In this document: one piece after another, positions 1-11,158 of the stretch
Position numbering within the stretch: position 1 is the first letter of the stretch
How the letters are laid out: each line of letters starts with the position of its first letter
From: Cylicocyclus nassatus
Taxonomy: Eukaryota; Nematoda; Chromadorea; Rhabditida; Strongylidae
Direction: 5' to 3'
DNA: 64,000 nt
Assembly: GCA_958299035.1 (NCBI GenBank)
Contig: CATQJL010000223.1
Location: 82,663,322 to 82,727,321, forward strand
Position numbers and translations under genes: made by a program
The notes under the pieces: model-generated
The model's input: only the letters and a program-made list of their open reading frames with translations
Databases searched by the model: none
What the model was told of the DNA's origin: nothing

Positions 1-154
1 TTAAACGAGATTCAAAATTTGTTAAAAAAATACAATGCACGAAAAAGCTTATATATACAGACAACAAATCATAGCTTACTAATGGCTTGTCACACATTTG
101 TTCATAACAAATATGGCATATAAAGAGGTGTGCTATCAGCGAGCAGAGGTCTTC
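1..154. other. 3' flank of the GST-omega gene
   Basis: AT-rich sequence downstream of the GST-omega stop codon. I see no clear AATAAA on the minus strand here, and no other gene. Confidence 0.5.
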
Positions 155-3100
155 CTATTGAGTACCGTAGATACCGTAATCGTAGTTCGGATTGCCGGCG
201 TTGAAACTGTCTACATAAGCCTTGTGATGCGATAGCGGTCTCATGGCAAATCGAATCTTAAGCACAAGCTTGAGATTGTGCTTTTTTGCATCAGTAACAT
301 ACCTCCGGTTGACTCTGCATCCGGGCAATATATGCGCCCATTTTCGGATAGTGCAAACCAGGGAAATACCTAAGATTTTTCGATTGAACTTTAGATGCGA
401 ACTCTATATATAGCGATGACTGTATTGTCGAATCTTCGACCGCACGGACTGGCCGTAAATTGCGGAGCAATCGCGGCGAGGCTGAAATGTCACGAGCGCG
501 ACTTGTGCAATGGCGATTTGCGTTGGTGAAGCGTGTAACCGCGCTGCGAGTGCTCCGCAGTCGAACGTTTGTATTAAGCACTTTAATTTATTAGAGTATA
601 CTCGCTAGCCACTAAAAAGCCGAAACTTGAGTAGAAATCCAGCAAATAGTCACAACATTAATTAACGCCAAAGGCGAACCACTGCATGTGACTCTCACCC
701 AACTACGCAGTTACGGCCAGTCCGTATAGTCGACCACCTCGACAGTATGTATGGCGTTCAATCACCAAGCAAAATTAAGAACACCATTTCCAAGCAACTT
801 TTTTGCCATATCACAGAACCAACCTGAATTGCGTATATGGATTCAAAGTGATTAGCTCGAGTCGTTCGAGAAAAGGCCACAGCATATAGTCTGGAAACCC
901 TGGTTGTCGACCTAGATCAGCCATAGATATCGATACACTGCACTATTCTGTAAAAGGCCCTCACTGCAAACTGACCCCCATAGAAACTATCCGTAAGAAG
1001 CGCTTCAGCACCACGTAGTACCGAGTGCAACTTTTCGTCGGTTTTTCGCTGTGCAGCGGGTGTAGTTGAGCTGAACAGATCGAAAAGGACGTTCATCATC
1101 TGAAAAGGCACTTTATTCTGGGTATTTATAACGAACTATTTCATAATTCCAAACCAACCGGTGACAATCGTTCGGCAAGAACTTTCTGTTTTGCTTTCTC
1201 AAATGGATCACGCGGAAGCACTGAGCTTAGAGGAAATACCTCATCCAGATATTCAGCCAGCACTTTTGATTCCCAAATTACCTGCAAAGTGAAGATTGAA
1301 CTAGAGTCAAGTCGGCTATCAATTCGTTCAGTGAATTTCTCTGCACAAAAATCTATTACATACGTTTCCATTGATTTCCAAAGCTGGAACGCTGCCCAGA
1401 GGAGATTTCGCCAAATACCAGCTCGGCCCTTTATCGGGGTTAACATTTACGATCTCGATACTGAAAACCAACAGTTCACTAACTTGCACCAGATATAGTA
1501 TGGTTCTTAGCGAAAGGAAAGCTTCTGCATACTGTGTGTTCATTTACGATACGTTCCCTTCCTCCTGGATCTTAACATTATAGATAGACACAGATGACAC
1601 AAAATAGTCCCCCAATGCAACTGTAACTTTTATGTTCCTGTATCTTGGATGGATCTGGTCCTGTCCCTGTATCTTGCGTGAATCTGGTCAAAACAAAACA
1701 ACAACGAACAACGCAACCAATCTTCTACAATAACTTCTTTAGAGCGAGGCAAATATTGCTTTTTCGCATTCTAAAATGTGTCTAAGCAGATATTGAGCCT
1801 TGAGGCTTTATGTTGTTGCCACAATAGTAGGTTTCTGATGGTCCTTTTTGCTAAAAAGATATGTTTTAGAAAATGCGTCCCAATCTTCAATGTTATCATG
1901 ACTGCACTCAAAAGGATGTTTAGGCAAAGGACCCTAGGACTTCATCTACGATAACAGGCCTCTAAAGCTACGCTCAAATCCAGAGTGTTGCATGAAGGAA
2001 GGGATACCGCGCTCTGATACAAACTCTGCTTCTTGTCCGTAACAAATGACATGTCTTTGAACGAAAGTTTGCGCATCACTGCGGAGAAGGGCACCCTTTC
2101 AAATTAAGGAGCTAAAGTCGGAAGGATTCTGCTTCAACAGCGCATTTGAGAATTGTAGCCCTCGCTTTGCAACTGGTGATAGTAATGACGAGGTACTCAG
2201 AAACCAATGGATCTATCTCGCGCCACGAACAAGTAAAAGGAAGCAGTAACAACATCAGTTTGGACGAGGCGAATAAATCACAATGAAAGGAAAACGGGTT
2301 GTTCCTCTGTACAGAGTTCTTGCGTGGACAATCTTGGACATAGGATGGTTATATTTTGACAGTAGCACTCAAAAATGCACACTTATGGAAGCGACGTCAT
2401 CGAAATGATGCGCAGCGAAACATACGTACAAAATCATACAGCTTGAAAGCAGTAGCAACCCAGAAAATTGTCCGTGAGGATGTCGCTTAGCAACCCAGCA
2501 ACGGTTCCCAACGTCTAATATCTCATCAACAACAGTAAAATTAGGATTGAGTGTTAGAGTCGTTTTCCTTGAAAAGAGCCGGAAACCGTTAATATGCTTT
2601 GGATGACAGTCATTTCTGAACATCGGCACTACCCAGAACATTGTCCATAAGGATGTCGCTATGTAGCTTTATGGACTGATTTTTTCATTGCGGCAGAACC
2701 ATAGTATCCGCCATCGGACACAGGCTTTAAGAGGAGAGGTTGCTTTCGAGGAATATCATCCTATTAGCACAACGGAAAAGAACGGGCGAGTGTTATCCAA
2801 GGCTTCGATCAGGACCAATTTAAGAGTAGGAGAGTTTGTTGTTTTCACTGGAAGAACTGGTGGTTGAATGGAATGATATAGGAGAATTGTGCATTTGAAA
2901 AAAAATCTCGACAACGTGACAACTCAAAATGATCACCGCAACGCAAATCTAGATAAGTCTTCATCAAAATTTTCGATGTGACTACCACCTACTATCAGTG
3001 GAGGAAGCGCACGAGACACCAAAGGTTTGCTTTGAGGGGGACATATCCTTGTAATTTCTCTAGACCTTGAGAAAATCAAAAAAGATATAAAGTTCTCAAC

Positions 3101-4961
3101 TCGGGGTGTGTTTATAAATCATACGAGGTCATAGAATAATTCGTCCTTTGCATCAGTACCAAAGGGCCCGTAACTTGTCTTTCTACGAAGCTACGAAATC
3201 TCGCAAAGGTATCTTGCAAGTTGTAGAATAAATTGTGGCGTGTACGCAAGTGAACGTAATAACATCAATTCATGGACAAAGCTGGGATTTTCTCGGTATC
3301 TTCATCATGAATCATATTGATTGTTATTGTGTCCTGTTAGCACCATCCCAATTTTCCTATATTTATCCACAGTTTTATGACTTCACGCTTATTTATTGCT
3401 ATTTAATTGATATGTCTAATACTTGTGTATTTTATCAACGTGACCCCTAGTCATTTACTGCATTTGCAGCACCCTTCTGATACTTTGAGGCTAAACACGC
3501 CCCTGGTTTGCACATGTCTACCACTACACCACTGATGTTGAGATCTCAATAAATCCTAATTATCATCTCTGTTGCACTCACCTTTTGTACAGACCTACTA
3601 TTCGTCCTTTTTGCGAACCCCACCCTTCTACTTACAAGCCGCCACTGCATGAACGATTGTTTCGATGAGATGAGCTGGTTTGCGCTCGAAATAGCCAAGA
3701 AACGAAATGCAAAAGGTGTGGTCATATCCAGGGACAAGCGTGGGGTGCGGCACGCCACACCTGGAGGGTCGTATTAAGGAGTCAAAAGGGTGATAATAGT
3801 GATAACATGATATTCGTATCCTATCCATAATTAGCATGTCAAATAACCCCTGTAGACAAAGCGTGAGCGAATTCTGAAGATTCAAGATACTAGGTACCTA
3901 AGTGAAATGGTCAAATTCCAACATGGTTAACTTTGTTTCAAAGGTGAATTAGCTATCCATTTTTGCACTCAAGACAAAACACTACTCCTTCTTTGTCCAT
4001 CTCAGGAATCCCGCTTCAGAAGACCTCCAAACTGTGGAATTAGAAGCCAACCAAAATCTCGTTTTTCCCATTTTTCGCTTTTGATCGCTGTGCTTTCACC
4101 AAATATTACCCAGAGCTAAGAAGACGAATCAGGCTCAAAACAGTCCTATGGAATCTACAAGGTTTAGGCTATCGATTCATATAAATACTGTCCGCTAAAA
4201 ATGTTTTTGATATAGTTAATGGGGTGCGGCACACCGCCTCAAAAGCTGCGGCCGCCGCTCCCGCTCCTTATATTGATTTATCGATTTTTAGGGAAAATGA
4301 ACTCTTATCAATACTATCAAACCACATTCAACTTTCGTGTAAACAGTAGCGGCAGAACTCATTTCTATTCCACGATGGCTGAGATCGATAATTCAAGGAT
4401 ACGATTAAGAGATGATATCTGGCCTTTCTACGAAAAACAGAAGAACACCGAAACGCAGTAAAGACTTTGGAGTTGCGCACCAATTTTGTTTTTTGTTGGC
4501 AACTCAAACCCACGGTGCGGGCAAAGCCGGGCATACCAGCTAGTAATTTATGATCTGTTAACTTTTTTTGAACACCATTTCGCCATTCTTGACCCCATTT
4601 CACCTTGACGGAACTTAATGAGATTGCCGGACGTATTCGAAATCGATCAGCTAGCAGTGATAATTCCAGAAAATACTCACGGGATGTTCTTCTTTGCAAC
4701 ATAAATGACCATGCGCTCAGCATACGGGCAGAAACGCATCGTATACAACCGGTAAGTGTTCGGAGCAAGATAAGGTTCGTAAGAGCCTAGAAAAAAGATT
4801 AAAAATTTTGCATCACAGAAATCATGCCAACCTGGATGTAACGTTGGCGAGTTTAATCCTTTGACATTGGTTCCAGCTTCACTGTAGGAACTAAATCTTG
4901 TAGGAATTGAAGGTGCTGATGCTGTTGCTGGTGCGCTGGACCAAGTGCTAACGACGGGCAT
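155..4961 (-). CDS. gsto: Omega-class glutathione S-transferase (8 exons)
   Basis: Cytosolic omega GST, a family that does glutathione-dependent thiol transfer and dehydroascorbate or arsenic reduction through an active-site cysteine. Exons in transcript order: 4961-4832, 4786-4681, 1460-1364, 1281-1159, 1099-976, 911-824, 369-303, 256-155. They total 837 nt (278 aa) with all phases consistent. The thioredoxin-fold half carries MRFCPYAER, with Cys63 as the expected catalytic residue, then [13 protein letters not shown] and [13 protein letters not shown]. The helical C-terminal half has [16 protein letters not shown] and [16 protein letters not shown]. The protein ends in a Y/G/N-rich tail. 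The start is the ATG at 4961, 4 nt after an AG acceptor-like site. This gives a roughly 45-residue Ser/Ala/Thr-rich N-terminal extension longer than the human enzyme's, and it is the least certain part. Intron 2 is 3.2 kb while the others are short. No neighbouring gene suggests an operon. Confidence 0.93.
2458..2660. repeat. Direct duplication, 30-nt units 173 nt apart
   Basis: The words ACCCAGAAAATTGTCCG (2458) and ACCCAGAACATTGTCC (2631) both continue into AGGATGTCGCT. The matching units are 2458-2487 and 2631-2660 with a few mismatches. They lie inside the GST-omega intron and have no recognised function. Confidence 0.6.
4505..4543 (+). mobile_element. Helitron 3' terminus (truncated copy)
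   Basis: A GC-rich segment ending GCCGGGCATACCAGCTAG and followed by T matches the Helitron 3' rule (CTAG before T). It resembles the 3' end of the better preserved Helitron at 55463 (GAGCCGGGTAAGCCAGCTAG). I cannot place its 5' TC end, so only the terminus is called. Confidence 0.55.
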
Positions 4962-5260
4962 CACGACTGCCGGAACAGCGTACGTATCCTGAAGACGAGA
5001 TGAACTTTTGAGTTATCGCAGGTTCTTTTTGACTCTCCGGTATTTGTACAGTAGGTAAACATAAAATTTGTTATTTTTTAAAGGAGTTATATCCTCTGCT
5101 CATTTTGAATATTTTGAAACAGAGGACGGCTTTGCAGCAATACTCATCAAGTCTAAAACTCAGCAAATTGCGGATTGCACCAGAAGCCGCCGTCTAGTAA
5201 CGAGTCATACTGTACATAGACACCTTACGATGGCTGTCAAGGGAACGATACCACCGACCT

Positions 5261-5317
5261 TTCCGACAAAGTTATGAAGAGGAATTATTTTGATTCCTCT
5301 TCATAACTTTGTCGGAA
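5261..5317. repeat. Perfect 25-bp inverted repeat with 7-nt loop
   Basis: Arm 5261-5285 (TTCCGACAAAGTTATGAAGA then GGAAT) is exactly complementary to 5293-5317, separated by TATTTTG. A transcript would fold into a 25-bp perfect hairpin. It lies 300 nt upstream of the GST-omega start ATG. Function is unknown; it could be a small-RNA precursor or a remnant of a foldback element. Confidence 0.85.
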
Positions 5318-5394
5318 GGAAACTAAGGAAACTAAAGAAACCATGCGCAGTGGTTTGGACTATGATCCATCTGCAGGTTTACCGCGGATACCAT

Positions 5395-5541
5395 TTGATT
5401 TAATGAGATTGGCGGGTGAAAGGCGACCGTTCGCGCCCGCGACGCAATCTGCCTCTCTCTCTCGCAGTGCTCTCTAACCATTCTTTAACCTTACTTAGGT
5501 CACGAAGACCCGCCTCCCAGCCGCCAATCCAGTTGAATCGA
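5395..5541. mobile_element. Foldback MITE, family B copy 1
   Basis: The left end GATTGGCGGGTGAAAGGCG pairs with the right end CGCCTCCCAGCCGCCAATC, and the right arm runs on to a GTTGAATCG edge. The same ends recur at 6743-6876. An open frame across the element on the minus strand is judged non-coding. Confidence 0.6.
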
Positions 5542-6742
5542 AGGTAACTTGTTGCGACTTTTACTCGTAAAGCTTCATTGTGAGGATAGGGTGAGGCACC
5601 GTATCTGATCTGCTCGAATATCTCAGACCACATCTTAACTGAACGTAATTCTGACCCGCTTCGAATACCGCCGATAGCCCTTACGTTTTTTGGAAGGACA
5701 AACATCACAATTTATCCCTATCGCTTCCATTAATGCCTATATTTACACACCGAAAAACGTATCGTGCTTTTGTACTGCCCAGCTGATCAGACTGTGCTTG
5801 GTATTAGTGCTATATCCGCAGCGTTTTTGGAAAGAGGCGATTTCTGTTTGCACAGAACCGGAAGCCGGTTGAGTATACATACGTGGCATCACCTTACCGG
5901 AATATAAACAAAACACGACATCAAATCGTAATCAGGCGCTGAAAGAATGAAAGAGTAATGAGGTTTTACCTTTGCGCTCACCTGACCGACGCCATTGAGG
6001 GCGTTGTCCATCATGAGATTAGCGACATTCGATAGAAACTGTACGCATAATGCCGCTGATGTCGAGCAGTTGCCTCGTGAGGTCATCTACCTGGATTCCA
6101 AAAATTTTTACGAATTTTTTTAGGTCAATGCAATTAGGGAAAAACGCAAACGCTACAAGACATAAAAAAATATCATGAGTCGGAGTACGCACTACAGCTT
6201 TCCATAAGAAGAAATTAGGGGTCAGTGCCGATTCAATCTTCAGCTGATGACGAATTTGTAGCAATTGTCAAAAAAATGCTCGCGCGAATTCCACCTTCGT
6301 ACGTGAGTGTAGAGGAGCATACAAGGGCTATTGCTATGAGGCAGCTCATAATTTATAGATGACCAAAAAATTTCATTTTGAAGTGCGCCTTATATAATAC
6401 TCGAAGACGCTGATTGGTCCACTTTGGGTGAGTACTGTCTGGGCGAAAGTTTGAAGCTGAATTTCTGGGAAATGCCGCTCGAGCACTGGCTTACTTATAT
6501 TCACTGAGATACAGTTGAGAAATCTTGTTCAGGATAAAAAGGCCGCGACAGTTCACTCATAAACAGTTTGATCCAAAGTTGGGAGACAAAACAGCAGTAG
6601 AGTTCCGTAATGATATTTTGATCTCTATAACAGCACTATGGATAAACTATCATAATCTGCAGATATAGAAGCAGATTTCAAAACGGCATCTTTGGAGAAG
6701 CCCGATTGATTTATATTTGTTCACGATCTAAGATTATCCTTT

Positions 6743-6876
6743 CATTCAACAGGATTGGCGGCTGGAAGGCGGAGCTTCGAAGGCTAGGGAATTCTCAAAG
6801 AACACGGGCGCGAGAAAGACGCAAAGTGCTTCGAGGGTGCGAGCGGTCGCCTTCCAGCCACCAATCCGGTTGAATC
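6743..6876. mobile_element. Foldback MITE, family B copy 2
   Basis: Inverted ends: ATTCAACAGGATTGGCGGC at the left, and the complement of GCCACCAATCCGGTTGAAT at the right. The arms are about 28 bp with few mismatches. It shares its termini with the copy at 5395-5541, so this is a dispersed family. Confidence 0.65.
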
Positions 6877-7667
6877 AAAGAGAAATCTTGCTTGTAACCA
6901 AAAAAGTGAATAATACGGTAATTTATGGAACACTACCATGCAAGGACGGGAGAAGCTGGAAGCTGATTACGATTTCTAGAAATACACAAGTACTTTTACG
7001 CACAGATTGGGTAAAATATATACTGCACGCTTCTTCTATACCATAGCCGCGGCATCAGCATTCTGCCAAAATCTTGGTAGTAGAAGACACACATGCATGA
7101 ACGTTTGAAATTTTGTTGTTACCGGTTATTAAGAGTTATACGCACCCGTTTGAGAAAAAAAATTGAGAAAATTGTACAAGTACTTTGAGCACAAAAAATA
7201 TTCAGACAAAAGTATTATTGGTATCAAAGTATTTCAAAAGTTAGTTGTTCAACAGTATTAGTATGACAAAAGTATTCAAACACAATTTTGATCTGCACAG
7301 CTTGGGTTTGTCGATTTTGCAGTCCGTAGTCATACCGGCTGCACATAATATAGTATGTTCAAATGAAACCGGAACCTAGGAATGAGCTTCAAGCTGTATC
7401 TGCACAGAATAAACCGGAACGATGAAATTCCATGAGCACATGTTTATATTAAAAAGATGGAAGCTTGCAAGAGAGGGCTGCTCGGTAGGCACTAGAAAAT
7501 TTGACAAATCATAATATGTTAGTGCAATGAAAATTCGAAAACAACCATGGATCCGAAGTTTGTGAGTTATCCAGGCAATGTCACTGTCGACTAACTAGAA
7601 AATTTTTTTAGTGAACAATTCAAAACTAAAAAAACGTGCAAAAATCGGTAGACATAAAAGAAATATG

Positions 7668-7874
7668 ATGGGGCACAAGGCTCGGACGAGCTGCCACAAG
7701 GAAAATTTCAAAATGAAGTCCCTTTGATCTTGAAAAATTTATACGAAGTTCTTTTTGACCCTATAACCCTAAACGTAAAAACCCCCAAAAAACGAAACGT
7801 TAACTAAAAAAATCGCAAATTTGTGTCTTTTCGACCACCAAAACGATATCGAGCTTGACCTGGTGCCCGAGTCA
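7668..7874. repeat. Dispersed repeat C, copy 1
   Basis: About 210 nt with the order GGCTCGG..GAAAATTTCAAAA..GAAGTCC..CTTGAAAAATTT..CTAAACGTAAAA..AACGAAACGTTAACT..AAACGATATCGAGCTTGA. The same order, diverged, is found at 9911-10150. Confidence 0.6.
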
Positions 7875-8164
7875 TGGTGGGGCATAGTCCAGTTCAGTTG
7901 AGCTTGGATGCATAGAATGTCTAGTCAAATAGATGAAATTCATCACACCCCTGGCATTTGTGCAATCACACAATGTGCATAAGTTTTAGACATAGGAAAC
8001 GAGAGTGATAGTATTAGATATTCGTAACATATAGCAATCTAGCAAGTCTTCCGCAAGTCTTCGGACATTTCAGATGTTTGCAGAGTATCAACAGTCGCGG
8101 ACGAGTTGCCACGTTAAGCTGCCAAAACTAATCCGAATCACCGTTGGCATCGCTAAGGTACATT

Positions 8165-8345
8165 TATATAAGCGCGTGGGGCGCGGGGGAAAGGCGCGCA
8201 GGCGGGCCGTCCGCGCGTGGAGACGCGCCACCCGGTCCAGTTCGCGTCTATCCGGAAAGCGAGAAGCGGAAAGCGCAAGGAAGTGTTCGGCACCGATCGG
8301 CTAACACCTCGCCGCTTTTTCCGGCCCTGCCGAGTCGCCGACGGC
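8165..8345. other. GC-rich island
   Basis: Strongly GC- and CpG-rich stretch (GGGGCGCGGGGGAAAGGCGC, AGGCGGGCCGTCCGCGCG) in AT-rich surroundings. Overlapping ORFs exist in several frames on both strands, as expected for low-stop GC-rich DNA, and none resembles a known protein. Origin unknown; it may be repeat-derived or transferred. Confidence 0.4.
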
Positions 8346-8901
8346 ATTAACCAGTTACGTGTTGGTACTGGTTCGGTAATCGGAGTACGTGGTAAGGAAA
8401 GTTGCGTCTTCTTCAGGAAGTACAATTCTGCGTGTCCATTTTCAAGTACTTCCTTGGATATCAATTTCATGAGAAAAAGCTTGGAACCAGTGTGCGTGCA
8501 CGTGTAAATAAACAAACACAACACAAACTTTTTAAAGTTCCTATCGAAATAGCTAAGCATCCTGGCAAGTGTGCTTGAAAATGATGTACCGTAGGACTTT
8601 ATTACCGCTATCTCTTGGGGGAGGTAACCAAATACCTCTACAGCAAGAAAAAACACTTAAGCATTTCACTTATTACTAGTTAACAAGTTGACGAGAACTT
8701 TAGTTGTCTGCTTCTTGGGGATGCCTTCCACGGATGTCGAAACAATTTTAGCTAAACTCATGTAAATCGCCAACTACAGTATACCTACAGTAATTCTATA
8801 AAGCAGGCGAGAAACACAAGAGTAATTCCCAGGGTTAGGGCTTAGAGAACATCAAACGAATGTATCCCAAAGTAGCAGTCTTTTCAGCAAAATTTAAGCC
8901 A

Positions 8902-8964
8902 TGATCCACCATGTGGATCACATTATCCCAAGTGGCAGACACTGCATGACCCACATGTGGGTCA
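8902..8964. repeat. Two adjacent dyads centred on ATGTGG
   Basis: TGATCCACCATGTGGATCA (8902-8920) is followed 26 nt later by the perfect 18-bp palindrome TGACCCACATGTGGGTCA (8947-8964). The second contains the E-box-like CACATGTG. Similar GGCCCACG..TGGCCCATG words appear near 23.09-23.13 kb. Confidence 0.55.
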
Positions 8965-9910
8965 CGTTGTCGTCAATGTGTTAAGAAGGGTAGTCATAGA
9001 ATCGAAATCAAAAATAATTGGATTCTGGTAGACTCTTTAGCAATTTTAGCTACCAAAATTCAAAAAATTATTTTTGTGAATTCCTCTCGATCAGTTCGGT
9101 TGCCATATGCCAACAAAGAATGTTGATTGATTTACGCCTGGAAAGCGCAAAGCAAGTATCATTGATGCATAGAAGAAGTTTTCTTCTGATTTTTAGACGA
9201 TAAACTTTTCTTTTGAGAAACTTTTCTTCCTGCTGAGCCTGCATTTGATTCGTGTTGAATGACATTGTTTGCATTGGCGCTTCAGCTTAGGAGGAAGCTG
9301 CATTATCTGCAAAAAATTCAAAAGCAACATTTGCTTCGAGATAGATTCTCAGTCAACCGGTATTCGTATGTAAGCATCTTGATTTACTTAGAATTTTGAA
9401 AGTTTTGAAGAATTCGAAAATATTAGTGCTGTTTCAAAAGCAGGAATTTGTTAGAAATGCAAAAAATGTAACACTTACAAAGGACAAAGTCATTAATTTC
9501 TAGTCATTTTCACAGTCAACTAGTTTTCTAAAAAATTTGAAACTAGATATGAAAAGATATGAAAAACGTAGGAAGACGGATACGATTGTAAAGTGAAAGC
9601 TTTTCGAAATTCAGTCGCTGCAGTGACGGCCAATGAAAAACACTGCCAATGCTTGAAAAAATCACCGTTGCAGGCTTCTCTGCAATTTTTTTCGACATCA
9701 CAACTGGCGCGAGATGATTCTTGAAGCTTTACAACTCAAAATTCTGCACATAGAAAAAGTAAAGTTGAATTTTTTTGTTTTTTATGGCACCTCAGTAAGA
9801 ATGAAGTAAGGGTAGGGTAACTATGCGCTTTTTTCTGCAAAACATATTGTCCCAACTGAAAAGCACATGGAGAGAGTAGGAAGAGGTGGGATTTTTTTCT
9901 GACTCCTAAT

Positions 9911-10150
9911 CAGGGCTCGGCACTAGATGTCACAGGGAAATTTCAAAACAGAGTTCCCTTTTATCTTGAAAAATTTCGTACGAAGTCCCCTCTGACTCTC
10001 AACCTTAAACGTGAAAATTCTAAAAAAAACGAAACGTCAACTGGAAACGTTGCAATTTTTGTATCTTTTTGCTACAAAAACTATATCTCCCCTTTGCTTT
10101 TTGTCCCAAAAACGATATCCAGCTTGAGCCGGTTCCAGCTGTGCCGAGCC
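9911..10150. repeat. Dispersed repeat C, copy 2
   Basis: Diverged second copy of the 7668-7874 repeat, in direct orientation. Shared words include CTTGAAAAATTTCGTACGAAG, AACGAAACGTCAACTGG and AAACGATATCCAGCTTGAGC. It ends about 160 nt before a mariner-like element. Confidence 0.6.
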
Positions 10151-10309
10151 GTTCTTATAATTTCAATTTCTTACAATAATTATCGATTAGTCCCTGAATA
10201 CAGGAGGATCAGTTTGAGAGAAACATATTGTAAGGAAAAAAATTCAAAAATTTTCACCAATGAGGATCTTCGTGACAGCGGAGAGGGAAACTTACGGCTT
10301 CTGGAACTA

Positions 10310-11158
10310 TTAGGTTGTCCCGAAAGTCTTGTCCTTTTTTTAAAACCACTATGAAACCACGCACAATAAAGCCTGAATGAGTTTCAACATGCATCCGATG
10401 CAGCTTTTCCTTCACTTTCTCATGTTTGCATTTTGAACCACAATCTTATATGCTTCCTTTTAATTGCCAAAATTCTCCACCCATCATCATCTGCTTAAAG
10501 TTAGGCTATTTAAAATTTTATTCCAAAGTTTCGGAAGAGGTTAAATATGGATCAAATAGAACAACCTCGGACTAGAAGGCACTATTCTTAGATTTCCTAA
10601 TCTGCTGTTTTAGCTTCAAAAGATTATTTCTTGGGAGGTCTCGATTTTTGGCAAAGTCATGAAACATGCAGCAAATACACCGAAGCTTTTGAAGTTATTG
10701 CGAATTAAAACATGATTTCCGTTACACATTATGTTTGCAACATAACTACGTTTGATTAGCTTTGAAAAAAGAGCTTTTTGGAATTTTCGGCGCTTTTACG
10801 TGGTGAATGTAGTCAAAAAGCCGTGGTTTTTATCAAATAAATAATTATAACAGACTTGGTAAACGTTGCCCATGTAATCTATAGCCAAAGATCTGCTCTA
10901 CATAGCAGTTACCAGCGCTCCTTGAAAATATCAGGATAAAAATTTTTAAAATTCAGGAAAGATTTGGCGTTACTGCTGAGCTGCTCAAAAAGCCATGGCG
11001 ATAACTTTGCAAAGACAATGTAGATCAGAGAGCAATTATAGCTCTAAGAAAGGCTATAAAAATCTGAGTTAAATGTTACCTAAGTCATCCATGGATTGGT
11101 GCTCTGTGAGTTTTAGTGGGCGATGAAAAAAACGGATAGAACTTTTGGGACAACCTAA
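10310..11158. mobile_element. Mariner-like non-autonomous element (849 bp)
   Basis: Begins TTAGGTTGTCCCGAAAGT and ends with the complement of TTAGGTTGTCCCAAAAGTTC. TA dinucleotides sit directly outside both ends (10308-10309 and 11159-11160), the Tc1/mariner target-site signature. I see no transposase reading frame, so it is called non-autonomous. Confidence 0.75.

Larger units (their letters stand above)
1461..4680. other. Large intron 2 of the GST-omega gene
   Basis: Intron of 3.2 kb between the exon encoding MRFCPYAER and the one encoding VNPDKGPSW. It starts GTGAGT and ends TTTTCAG on the minus strand. It contains a direct duplication near 2.46-2.66 kb and the 3' end of a Helitron near 4.54 kb. 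The ORFs inside it are short and unlike known proteins. Confidence 0.85.
4962..10309. other. Intergenic region upstream of GST-omega
   Basis: No recognisable gene. Contents listed separately: a perfect hairpin (5261-5317), two foldback elements (5395-5541, 6743-6876), a dispersed repeat in two copies (7668-7874, 9911-10150), a GC-rich island (8165-8345) and paired dyads (8902-8964). The GST-omega promoter should lie in the first part, but I see no diagnostic element. Confidence 0.6.

Noticed and set aside
5400..5708. 102-codon minus-strand ORF
   Set aside because: Runs through foldback element B, whose other copy is not coding.
5994..6110. Possible minus-strand exon reading FLSNVANLMMDNALNGVGQ before a GTGAGC donor
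   Set aside because: Protein-like and well bounded, but no partner exon or homologue could be found nearby.
8153..8656. 167-codon minus-strand ORF and overlapping plus-strand ORFs in the GC island
   Set aside because: Several frames open at once in a GC-rich stretch; none protein-like.
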